Assembly (NCBI GenBank): GCA_023382535.1
Contig: JAHDWA010000024.1
Coordinates: 1 to 64,000, forward strand
DNA from: Anaerolineae bacterium
GTDB lineage: Bacteria; Chloroflexota; Anaerolineae; 4572-78; J111
Direction of reading: 5' to 3'
DNA length: 64,000 nucleotides
Shown here: piece after piece, positions 1 to 8,335 of the stretch
How positions within the stretch are numbered: the first letter of the stretch is position 1
Layout: each line of letters begins with the position of its first letter
Notes under the pieces: model-generated
What the model was told of the DNA's origin: nothing
Seen by the model: the letters and a program-made list of their open reading frames with translations, nothing else
Database searches by the model: none
Translations under genes and position numbers: made by a program

Positions 1-119
1 TGCCTTAAAATGCGTACCGTTTAGCGTTACATACTTTATGTTGATTCTTTCCCTCATTACGGCTGATTTGTACCTCGATAATATTTGAGCCTCTTTATAA
101 TTCAATAGCAAAAAATTAC

Positions 120-710
120 TTGGAAAATTCTATTAACCCCTGGTCAGTCGCTGAATTCGCTCTAACTCAACATGAGAGAGTACGTCTAAATGCGATAAAT
201 GATGCATTAATATTTGAAGCATTCAAATTGTCTGAAAATGATGTTACTCACATCATTTCTTCATTCCCTGGTGTAAATACCAATTTAGACCCCGAACTAC
301 GCCACCCGGTGTTGGCCCTGATCGCCTTCCACGATCTCAAACAAAAGGGCCTCGATGCCTTCCTGGCCCAAAACAACGGCGAAGGCTGGCTCATCCCCGA
401 AACTCTCCGCCTGGCCGATTATGGCCTCGGCCACGACGAGCGGGCGCGAGAGTCGCAGCCGGTAGCCGGGTGTCTCGGTCCACGCTTTCTGCCGTGGCAG
501 TTGGAGGAGTTAGTCGAAGAGTCGTGGGCGGAGTGCGAGCGGCATGCGGAGAATTTGCGGTTGTTGTTGGGTGGTCCGGCTCCATCTGCCGGCGTAGCTA
601 CCCCACCCCCGGACTCCACCCCTCCGCTAACTGATTTATTCGGTGAGCCGTTGCAGCGGGATTTGTTCGGGAATGTGGTGTATTCCAAGAAGAAAACGAA
701 GAAAGGGTGA
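120..710 (+). CDS. C-terminal fragment-like protein of an adenine DNA methyltransferase / type IIG-BREX-like enzyme
   Basis: A 196-residue protein beginning at a TTG; the frame is open back to position 45 without an ATG, so the start is uncertain. Residues 20-55 (INDALIFEAFKLSENDV) resemble the end of large class I adenine-specific methyltransferases such as Eco57I-type and PglX-like enzymes, where a line like 'N..v...YgLs.ed' closes the target-recognition part. The rest (RHPVLALIAFHDLK, then LGPRFLPWQLEELVEESW) is a family tail I have only a general sense of. No catalytic NPPY or SAM motif is present, so this is not an active methylase alone. In-frame stops at 6-8 and 42-44 separate it from anything upstream. 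It is either a relic or a small accessory protein. GC rises sharply within the gene after about position 300, suggesting a mosaic origin. The function call is tentative. Confidence 0.45.
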   Translation: MENSINPWSVAEFALTQHERVRLNAINDALIFEAFKLSENDVTHIISSFPGVNTNLDPELRHPVLALIAFHDLKQKGLDAFLAQNNGEGWLIPETLRLADYGLGHDERARESQPVAGCLGPRFLPWQLEELVEESWAECERHAENLRLLLGGPAPSAGVATPPPDSTPPLTDLFGEPLQRDLFGNVVYSKKKTKKG

Positions 711-1086
711 GGACGAGTTTAGATAGGGTAAATTCTATTTTGTCACTGTAAGTTGATAAATAGAAGCATTTGACCCAGACTCCCGTGTTCGAAACTGCCT
801 CAATCAAAGGTAGTCACCTGAACATTGCTGACTCAAGATGCTCAACTTAATCTAGGTTATTCTACGAGATGCCCTGTTTAGTCAGGTAATAGAACTCCAG
901 GCGATCCGAAATTCTTTTAGTCTGGGTTGACTCAAATATTCCATGCGAAGCGATAGTGCTGTGTGTTCGAGTGATTTATAGATGACTACTGCTTCAGACT
1001 AGGAAAATGAATGAATTTATTAAGTGTGAGAGGTTGGGCCAGGTTGATCAAGTTTTACTCTTAACTATAGACTCGGGAGCGAATAG
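711..1086 (+). other. Intergenic stretch without a supported gene
   Basis: 376 bases of AT-rich sequence. Short ORFs here (for example one from 1007) have no recognisable content and overlap the real gene at 1087. The only feature I can support is the promoter-like pair listed separately. Confidence 0.5.
1044..1071 (+). promoter_or_regulatory. Candidate sigma70-type promoter before the nuclease-STAND gene
   Basis: TTGATC at 1044-1049 and TATAGA at 1066-1071 are separated by 16 bases. The leader to the ATG at 1087 would be short but still holds a GGGAG ribosome-binding sequence at 1075-1079. Weakly supported; it is one of several AT-rich possibilities. Confidence 0.3.
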
Positions 1087-4000
1087 ATGTCTGGTGGTGA
1101 TACCAGTTATTTTGGATTTGAATATCAAATTTATGTTTCTGCACTCGTTATGTTGCAGCATCATCTACGATCAAATTTTATCCAACTGAAAGTGGAAACT
1201 GATTTTGGTAATGATGCTGAGGCGATTCTAGAAAACCAAACGGTACCCGATCATCTTAGTAGTGGGACATTGGATGTAGCCTTGCAAGAAAATGCGTTGG
1301 TAAAGCAGATTCAAGTTAAGACCAAAAGCCGTGCTTATCAGTGGCAGCCGAGCGAACTTCGGCAGGCACTTCTGAAGAAAGATGAAAGCCGTCCTCGCAA
1401 TACCACCTATACTATTCTGGATCGTTTAATTGATGAGCAAAATGAAATCTTTATTTTTATCACTGATGGGAATGTACACCCTTATCTAGCGGGTTTGTTA
1501 GCCGATTTAGAAGCCTTACAGCGTGAAATTCCTAATGCATCAATGTCAACGATAAAAGAAACCCTGATTAATAGTGTGCAAAATGATGAGGATTTACGCG
1601 ATCTGTTAGAATGGAAACTCAACGAAGAAATCTTAAATCGCGTTTTCATTGTCGATGGTCAAAGACTTAAGGACATTAAGTTGCAGATTAGTGCTTTGCT
1701 GCATCGAGGGTATGGTATTCCTGCAATTGTAACAGCGGATAAGACAAGACAACTTGTTGACCTTATTCGTGACCGGATGCTGAGGGTAAATAGCCAGGAT
1801 AGTGTCACGAAAAGCGATTTAGAGGCAATTGTTGGCAAGCCTATGCTCCCAATTCCATATCCAGATTTGCAGGACAAGTTTATTATCACTCCACAATATG
1901 ACCAAGCACATAAATGTTTAGGCGACAACCATCTTGTTATTTTGAGCGGCGAACCGGGGGTCGGTAAAACGACGATTGCTCGCGCCCTTATCAATTCCTA
2001 TAGTGGAAAACTCTATGTTCATGAATATCCGTCGCGCTCTGATGCACACCTGGACATTATACGGGCATGTCAAGAAAGCCGTGATGTTATCTTTGAATTG
2101 GATGACATTTTTGGGAATGTTAATTTCGACCGACAAAATGCCTCCTTTGGTGATCAGTTCACTGAAGTAATTTATCGGCTCCATAATGCTCATGGTCGGG
2201 TGAAGGTTATTATTACCTCTAGGGAAAATATTCTTGTGAGCGCTTGTTCAAATACACGAATGCAAGAGGTCGATATTAACCGTCTCACCATTCGAATACC
2301 GTTTCCATCTAATCAGTTGATGCAAGATATCTTAGATGTACTCCTCGAACAGGATGAAGGTGAAGTCACTAGCACACTTCGTCGTTTAGAGATTGGTACT
2401 ATTAAATTCGAAAACCTATTGCACATTCGTGAGTTTGCGGGGATGGTTAATAGGTCAAAGCCTGATAAGCCTCAAAATATAGAAAGCATCATAAATGCTA
2501 CTCGACCAAGTGCTTATAAGACGTGGATCGCTCAGCAGTCAGACGCTCATCGATTATTCATGTATATTTTGTGGAGTGTGGTGAAAACGAATCAGTTTGC
2601 CTGGGAGCAAGATTTAAGACGTATTTTTGAGATAGCCTCTAATTGTGCCAATCTACCGAAATATTCCGGATTTGGCACCTGGTTTGATCACGTAATAGGC
2701 GATTTAAATGGTCATCAAAGACGCGTTTACGTTCTGCCTAATGAAGCCGTTGATTTCATCCATCCTCAACTAATGGTGGCTGTTGAAAAATATTTCGAGA
2801 GTGAGGTTGGATTCAAAACTTTTACAAATTGTCTCATTAAAGCCTTGACTGAAACTGATGACCCCCTGGCTCAATCAGTTGCAGTAATGCTTTGTTTAAC
2901 TTATCGTAATCTAATTCCTGACTCATCGACTATGCTAAAGATAATGTCTGAGTCTCGATATATCCAAACTTTGGAAACGATGCTTCGTTTTGGGAGCACA
3001 ACCTTAGACGCTACTCTGGGTAAGTCGAGGGAAAACAGTATATTTTTACTACTTTATAAACCCAGAGAATGTGAACTCGATTCAACTGGCCATTTAGTGA
3101 GGAAATCCTCGGTTGATGGCTTTTCCCGAATTGGTGATGAAGAATTTTTTTCTTGGGAACTCGGTCTGATAGATGATGAGGACCCAGAAATACTGGAAAA
3201 GTTTGAGCGAACTACCCAAAATGCGAATCTTTCAGATCTAAATCCTCTTGAACGTTACAAGTTTGGTCATTGGTTCTATGGAAAATATAAAGAGTATCCA
3301 GATGATCAATTATTCAAGATAATATCTGGTTTGGCTGCCGACCCTATCTCGTTTGTACGGCAAACAGCAGCCGACCTGTTTTACTGGGAAGCTATTATCA
3401 ATTCACCCAAATACCAACACATCTTCAATAATTTATGTTACGATGGTCATCCTTACGTCAAAATAGAAATACTCGAGGCAGGTATTTTGCATAATTGGCG
3501 TTTCCAACCAACCGAGGTACAAGAGATTTGGCTAAAAATTGTAACGGACATGCTAGATGATCCTATTGTACGTTTAAAGTCAGCCACTGGTCTAGTAGAT
3601 ATGTCAGGCTCACAATATTGGTACCACGAAGATCATACAATCGATCAGAAAAAACAATGGTTTATTACAATTGCTCCCCGATTATTTGATGATGAATTTA
3701 AACATGTAGATCATTTTGAACGCGTATTGTCAAAATTTGAGGATTACTTTCTCGAACTACCAGTTAGTTATCGTACTGAGCTATTTCAAAAAATTGCTAA
3801 TTATATAAAGAAACATCCAAGTTATGCAGAAGATACCGTTTATACGATTGAAAGATTAGTGCTTGAGGGAGGATTAGTATCAGAAGAGAGAGAAATAATC
3901 ATTGATTTAATTCAAAACCTCTCCTCCTGGGGAAGAACAAGTATATCCTATACCTTTGCCCGCGAATATAATAATCTTGGTGATACCCGTTTTCAGAGTT

Positions 4001-4758
4001 TTGTTCATCGTCCATTCTTCAATGAAACACCTGAGGAGTATTTGACAGAACGCGCGGCCGCTCTCTTGGGTTATTTGGCAAATGACACGGTTATCCTGGA
4101 AAATCTACCTGAATCGGTTAAGCATTATAATATCGCTGATGTTCAGACCGCTATTCGTCGTTACATTTTTGAGCAAGATGACACGTTTAAGAGAATGGTT
4201 ATTCAGATTGCATATCGATATAAAGAAATGTATCACGTCAGAGCAGCAACTGACAATATTTTTTCCCATCAGATTATCAATGAACTTGTTAAGTACTTTG
4301 CTGAATCGGGAAAAGAGGAAGATGCCAGCGTAATAGCGGATATATTGTTAAGAAGTGGTTATTATCTTTTTCATGCCGCTGATCAATCCTTTGAAGGTAG
4401 CGGATGGCTTAAAATTGTGGATTTACTGCTATACAATGATCGTGTTGCGGTATGCAAAAAGGTATGCGACATAATTTTTGCTGCAAATATTTTAAGTGGT
4501 GTACATAATGCTAGAACGTTCCTGATGTTGGTATTCCGCATATTGAATCACCCCAATCAAGAAGTTAAGGATTATGCTTTCAAAGTATTCGATAATTATT
4601 TTGTCGAGGTGTGCCAATTTATTTTTAGTCCTCGCATACCAAGTACTTGGCGAGAAGAGATAAAACAAACTTGGTTGTCCGAGGAGTTCCAAAATAAACT
4701 CAAAGAGAACAGCAAACGGTACACAATGTGGCTTCGCGTTGTAGAAAATTCAAAGTAG
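1087..4758 (+). CDS. Nuclease-nSTAND3-type NTPase with long helical repeat C-terminus (Avs-like defence protein)
   Basis: A 1,223-residue protein. The N-terminus (GGDTSYFGFEYQ, residues 3-14) and the block around D63...Q76-V-K78 (LVKQIQVKTKS) match the pattern of a PD-(D/E)xK restriction-like nuclease of the DUF4297/Cap4-like kind. A P-loop NTPase follows: Walker A GEPGVGKT at 288-295, an acidic Walker B (VIFELDDIFG) about 45 residues on, and a sensor-like VIITSREN. This layout fits the nSTAND3 class. The remaining ~700 residues look like alpha-helical repeats, probably the sensor. Related multidomain STANDs (Avs family) recognise phage proteins and then activate an N-terminal nuclease; here that is inference from architecture. 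The ATG at 1087 has a GGGAG element 8 bases upstream. The gene is AT-rich compared with the downstream helicase, consistent with separate acquisition. Confidence 0.75.
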   Translation: MSGGDTSYFGFEYQIYVSALVMLQHHLRSNFIQLKVETDFGNDAEAILENQTVPDHLSSGTLDVALQENALVKQIQVKTKSRAYQWQPSELRQALLKKDESRPRNTTYTILDRLIDEQNEIFIFITDGNVHPYLAGLLADLEALQREIPNASMSTIKETLINSVQNDEDLRDLLEWKLNEEILNRVFIVDGQRLKDIKLQISALLHRGYGIPAIVTADKTRQLVDLIRDRMLRVNSQDSVTKSDLEAIVGKPMLPIPYPDLQDKFIITPQYDQAHKCLGDNHLVILSGEPGVGKTTIARALINSYSGKLYVHEYPSRSDAHLDIIRACQESRDVIFELDDIFGNVNFDRQNASFGDQFTEVIYRLHNAHGRVKVIITSRENILVSACSNTRMQEVDINRLTIRIPFPSNQLMQDILDVLLEQDEGEVTSTLRRLEIGTIKFENLLHIREFAGMVNRSKPDKPQNIESIINATRPSAYKTWIAQQSDAHRLFMYILWSVVKTNQFAWEQDLRRIFEIASNCANLPKYSGFGTWFDHVIGDLNGHQRRVYVLPNEAVDFIHPQLMVAVEKYFESEVGFKTFTNCLIKALTETDDPLAQSVAVMLCLTYRNLIPDSSTMLKIMSESRYIQTLETMLRFGSTTLDATLGKSRENSIFLLLYKPRECELDSTGHLVRKSSVDGFSRIGDEEFFSWELGLIDDEDPEILEKFERTTQNANLSDLNPLERYKFGHWFYGKYKEYPDDQLFKIISGLAADPISFVRQTAADLFYWEAIINSPKYQHIFNNLCYDGHPYVKIEILEAGILHNWRFQPTEVQEIWLKIVTDMLDDPIVRLKSATGLVDMSGSQYWYHEDHTIDQKKQWFITIAPRLFDDEFKHVDHFERVLSKFEDYFLELPVSYRTELFQKIANYIKKHPSYAEDTVYTIERLVLEGGLVSEEREIIIDLIQNLSSWGRTSISYTFAREYNNLGDTRFQSFVHRPFFNETPEEYLTERAAALLGYLANDTVILENLPESVKHYNIADVQTAIRRYIFEQDDTFKRMVIQIAYRYKEMYHVRAATDNIFSHQIINELVKYFAESGKEEDASVIADILLRSGYYLFHAADQSFEGSGWLKIVDLLLYNDRVAVCKKVCDIIFAANILSGVHNARTFLMLVFRILNHPNQEVKDYAFKVFDNYFVEVCQFIFSPRIPSTWREEIKQTWLSEEFQNKLKENSKRYTMWLRVVENSK

Positions 4759-4852
4759 TCTATTATAAAACAATTTGGTGAGGCGTTTTAGGTAAAATAT
4801 TGAGATTCAGCCTATCAATCGAGAGTATATTTTCGCTTACGGTGGATCAACA

Positions 4853-5437
4853 ATGCCAGAAAGCCCTGAAGCAAAAATTCGAGAGATATTTGAAGTACTA
4901 AAAGTGGGACTCGGTCCTTATGTGCTAAATAAATATCGGACTGAGTATAACGAGCGCTTCGAACAAGAATTCAGAACAGTTATTCGTGATTTTAGGAGAT
5001 TATCATTTGATAATGATGATGCATTGTGTCAATCAATTGATACTCAGGGCTGGCTCGACCTAATTCTGAAACGACGGAACATTTTTTTGGATGATCTAAA
5101 CTATCTGGGTCTTGCCTATACCAGTGAGTTAATGGATTTCCGCAATAAGATAGCCCATGAAGAACTTGTAAGTTATGATGATGCTTATCGGGCCACTGAT
5201 ACGGTCGCCCGGCTATTAGAAATTATCAATTCAAATGACCTCGCCGAGGTTGCACGGATAGTGGCCGATGAACTGTTAACTGAGCTTTATGAGCAACGTG
5301 TTGAGGTCCAGGAGTTTAACCACTGTCATTTAAAAACAAGAATAAGTACCTGGAGAAGCCTGGAGAGCTTCTCTGGAGTTAACGACCTGACCGTGAGGAT
5401 CAGGGCGGCAGAGACCAGGCCATCAGTTAGTTCCTGA
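4853..5437 (+). pseudogene. 5' part of a HEPN (Swt1-like)-helicase gene, cut by an IS4-family insertion
   Basis: Only residues 1-154 (to base 5314) belong to the original gene; the ORF then runs into the insertion sequence and stops at 5437. Residues 10-130 look like a Swt1-type HEPN domain: GLGPYVLNKY near the start, and R97-N-K-I-A-H102, the Rx4-6H signature of HEPN ribonucleases or HEPN-fold partners. Base 5314 ends a GAG codon. If the element and one copy of the 10-bp duplication are removed, the frame continues at 6886 straight into the SF1 helicase below, giving one protein of about 633 residues. The truncated ORF could still produce an isolated HEPN domain with a foreign tail. HEPN-helicase fusions are known from defence islands; RNA cleavage by this copy is inferred only. 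Confidence 0.75.
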
Positions 5438-6875
5438 GCCAGTGAACAGTGCCGTTATCACAGGAAAGAACTTATGCAGTTCTTTCACGAGACTGCCACT
5501 CTCTCCATCCCGCCGGCAGGCTGGGCCGCCGGACCTGGCTCACCTGAGCAGGCTTAATTCCGAACCTGAAGGGTCCGACCGAGCGCGATCTTGGAGGTTC
5601 TACTCCTTATGCAGCAGCAGGCCAAGGCCGGGTTCGATATGACCCGTTCAGGCCGGGGCGATGAAACCGGCTTAGGGGTGACTGACCGTAAAGCCCACCG
5701 GAATGGTCCAGCCCATCGTCAAGGCCCGTTGGACGTAATCACGACCCAAGCGAAAGAGGCTGTAATCATGGCGGTGGGCCGGGGCCAACAGCTTAGCGTG
5801 ACCGTGTTGGGTGAGCCAGTCACCCAGGTACAACATCCAGACGGTGGTCCAGGCGATGCCCAACAGCAAGACCTCTAAGCGGTCCGGGTCATCAATCTGG
5901 CTCTGTTCCAGGTCGAAGCCGTAACTTTTCCAGTCACGGAAGGTCGGCTCAATCCAGAACCGTTTGCGACCTCGGCGCCAGGCCTGAGCATCGGCCGGTA
6001 GGTCCAGTGCCCAATAACGGGCACTAGCTTGGTTGGGCGACCAATCGGCGATCAGATTGACCGGTCCAAAGTTGTGCTGTTGGGTCAGGTAGATCTGGTT
6101 CACGTAACGCCGCTGCCCGGTCTGCAAGCCCAGGTCAGCCAACGGCTGCCACTGACCGGTGTGGTCACAAAAGCACATATCTGACTTGAGCCCCACTTGC
6201 CAATGCCAGTGATGTTTCTGGCAGACTTGTTGGAGGGGCACGGCCCGAAACTCACTATCGCCGTAGAAGTGAACCCGCACCCGTCTCAGCGAAGGTAAGT
6301 GAGGCTGAACTCGGTTGAGCAATTTGATCTGCTCAACGGCGCTGGTACCCCCAAAGGGTAAAACTTGCCAGGCCAACGGGACCAATCGCTGGCGATAGGC
6401 CGCCCCCAAGGTCAGAATGCTCCAGCGCTGTTCCAGGTCGGTTCGGTCCATCACCAAACTGACCTCTCGTCCTGTCCAGTGAGCAAATAGGTGTCGGACC
6501 AAGGCCTGGTAACACTGATCCGACTGCAACCGCTCCTTTTTGAGGTCACGGCGCAAGCGTTGGATCAGGTTCTCTCGTTGACCGGGCAGGGGCAACCCCA
6601 AAGCCAAGGTCGCCAGGTGGCAATTGGGACTAACCGCTAAGGCCTGACACCATTCAGCCAAATGGCGCTGCTGTGGTCGGCTCAGCGGCATGTGCAGACC
6701 GGCCAGATGTTGCACCAGTTGCTGGTGCAAGTGTACACTGTTCACTGTGGGTACTCCTTTCATTGTGATAGGTTGTTTGTCGTTACTCAACTTATACCAC
6801 AACTTGGAGTACCCCGTTATTCTTTAATATTGGTAAAGAACTGTTTTATGTTTAGTAAAACTGACAGTGGTTAAA
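5315..6875 (-). mobile_element. Complete IS4-family insertion sequence, 1,561 bp
   Basis: The ends are a perfect 14-bp inverted repeat: TTTAACCACTGTCA at 5315-5328 and its reverse complement at 6862-6875. Immediately outside lies a 10-bp direct repeat, GGTCCAGGAG, at 5305-5314 and 6876-6885, which is the target-site duplication. One transposase gene fills most of the element, on the minus strand. An intact duplication and an intact transposase suggest a fairly recent insertion. About 10-12 bp of duplication is usual for IS4-group elements. Confidence 0.93.
5672..6763 (-). CDS. IS4-family DDE transposase
   Basis: Transposase of the element above. A DDE triad is visible: the first Asp in SLVMDRTDL, the second in VHFYGDSEF, and the Glu in the signature FWIEPTFRDWKSYGFDLE, which fits the Y-R-E-K box of IS4-type enzymes. 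The frame is open to 6802 (a TTG), but the ATG at 6763 (MKGVPTVNSV) is the more likely start, giving 363 residues. No frameshift is seen, so it may be active. It is transcribed opposite to the gene it interrupts. Confidence 0.9.
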   Translation of the reverse strand: MKGVPTVNSVHLHQQLVQHLAGLHMPLSRPQQRHLAEWCQALAVSPNCHLATLALGLPLPGQRENLIQRLRRDLKKERLQSDQCYQALVRHLFAHWTGREVSLVMDRTDLEQRWSILTLGAAYRQRLVPLAWQVLPFGGTSAVEQIKLLNRVQPHLPSLRRVRVHFYGDSEFRAVPLQQVCQKHHWHWQVGLKSDMCFCDHTGQWQPLADLGLQTGQRRYVNQIYLTQQHNFGPVNLIADWSPNQASARYWALDLPADAQAWRRGRKRFWIEPTFRDWKSYGFDLEQSQIDDPDRLEVLLLGIAWTTVWMLYLGDWLTQHGHAKLLAPAHRHDYSLFRLGRDYVQRALTMGWTIPVGFTVSHP

Positions 6876-6906
6876 GGTCCAGGAGGGTAAAAGCTTCTCT
6901 GAACAA

Positions 6907-8325
6907 GTGAAGGCCCAAATGGCTGAGCTAAACAAAACTATTGAGGCGTTGACAAAAGATCAGTATCAAGTTATTCAATTGTTGCAAGGACATCGCCGGG
7001 TGGCGATTGCTGGTTGTGCTGGATCGGGCAAAACCTTGATAGCTGTTGAGAAGGCCATTCGGCTGGATAAAGCCGGATTACGGACTTTGATACTATGCCA
7101 CAACCCATATCTGGCCGGACATTTAAGCCATTTAACTGCTGGAACAGGCATTGATGTTTTTGATTTTGGTCTGTGGATAGCCCAACTTTTGGAAGCTGGA
7201 CCGGATCATGAAAATACTTGGACTCGCTACGAGGAACCAACTGAACAGGAGCTTGAAAATGCTTTTGACCGATTAACCGCATCTGGTAACAAGTACGATG
7301 CCGTTATCGTGGATGAGGGTCAAGATTTTCGGGATACCTGGTGGTTAGTGGTTGAAGCAGCGTTAACCGATCCTCAAACCGGTATTCTTTACATTTTTTT
7401 CGATGATAATCAAGCCCTGTTACCCGGCCGTTCGAAGTATCCCATACCTCAAGCCCTTTTTACCCTATCGAAAAATTGTCGAAATGCCGGTAAGATATTT
7501 GAGTTAGTTCAGCGTTTCCATCCCCAGGCTCCAGAACCCTCGGTCTGGCTGGTAAAACAAGGTGTTTACCAACATTCTACCTTCTTGCCAGGTGAAGAAA
7601 TCGGTTTAGTTCGTAATGTAGTGGGTGAGGCTTTAAGATATTTTTCGCCGGAACAATTAGTTGTATTGACGGCAGAGTCTGTATCAATTGAAGAAAATAT
7701 TTTGAATGAACTGGAAGTTTGGGAAAAACCAAAATGGAAATGGCAGGAAGTCGTTATCGATTATCTTAACAGTCAAATTTCTCAGCGGATTTTTGGAAAA
7801 AATAAATCATCAGTTCCTAAAGTAGAGCTTTCCGATTTGAGTCAAAGTTCATATCCAACTCTAGAAGATATTGAAGTAGTTAGAAATGAGGCGCGACGTA
7901 TCTTGTTGAGTGTGTATCGCCATGACTCTCCTCAAATACCAGTTTTAACATCACAAACTCAAGTATATTCAAGAATGATAAAATGGAATGTAACAGAAGG
8001 AGGTAACCTGTTTTTAAGTAATACTAATAAATTTCCCCGACCAATTATATTGGCTTTCTTTCATTCTAAGAATTGGGCTGATAGTCTGCCTAAACTTAAA
8101 TCTACAAAAATTATGGCTAAACCACAAGGGGAATTTGCGCTTAGATTGCATACAGTTGAGTCCTATAAGGGACTTGAGGCAGATGGAATAATTTTCTTCG
8201 TTCGATCATTCCACGATAATCTGGCGGCAAATCTATATGTTGGGATCTCAAGAGCGCGGTTTTTCTTACATATTGTTATTAGTTCTGAAGTTCTTGCCAG
8301 GATTCCACAATTAACAAGCAGCTAG
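6907..8325 (+). CDS. SF1 (UvrD/Rep-like) helicase, 3' part of the interrupted HEPN-helicase gene
   Basis: A 472-residue ORF using a GTG that was internal to the ancestral gene; coding sequence actually resumes at 6886 after the duplicated target. SF1 motifs occur in order: Walker A GCAGSGKT (36-43), Walker B DAVIVDEGQDF (DEGQD 136-140), FFDDNQAL as motif III, LSKNCRN as motif IV, LHTVESYKGLEADG as motif V and YVGISRARFFLH as motif VI. It lacks the long 1B/2B insertions of full UvrD and is compact. The stop is at 8325 and the next gene begins 11 bases later, so the two were probably co-transcribed. Whether this half is translated after the insertion is uncertain: there is no good ribosome-binding site before the GTG. 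Confidence 0.8.
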   Translation: MKAQMAELNKTIEALTKDQYQVIQLLQGHRRVAIAGCAGSGKTLIAVEKAIRLDKAGLRTLILCHNPYLAGHLSHLTAGTGIDVFDFGLWIAQLLEAGPDHENTWTRYEEPTEQELENAFDRLTASGNKYDAVIVDEGQDFRDTWWLVVEAALTDPQTGILYIFFDDNQALLPGRSKYPIPQALFTLSKNCRNAGKIFELVQRFHPQAPEPSVWLVKQGVYQHSTFLPGEEIGLVRNVVGEALRYFSPEQLVVLTAESVSIEENILNELEVWEKPKWKWQEVVIDYLNSQISQRIFGKNKSSVPKVELSDLSQSSYPTLEDIEVVRNEARRILLSVYRHDSPQIPVLTSQTQVYSRMIKWNVTEGGNLFLSNTNKFPRPIILAFFHSKNWADSLPKLKSTKIMAKPQGEFALRLHTVESYKGLEADGIIFFVRSFHDNLAANLYVGISRARFFLHIVISSEVLARIPQLTSS

Positions 8326-8335
8326 GAAACCAAAT

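Noticed and set aside
1007..1189. Short ORF of 60 codons
   Set aside because: Overlaps the well-supported gene at 1087 in another frame and has no recognisable content.
5442..5878. Two short plus-strand ORFs beside the IS4 transposase
   Set aside because: Both lie inside the insertion sequence; the second is largely antisense to the transposase and neither encodes a known accessory protein.
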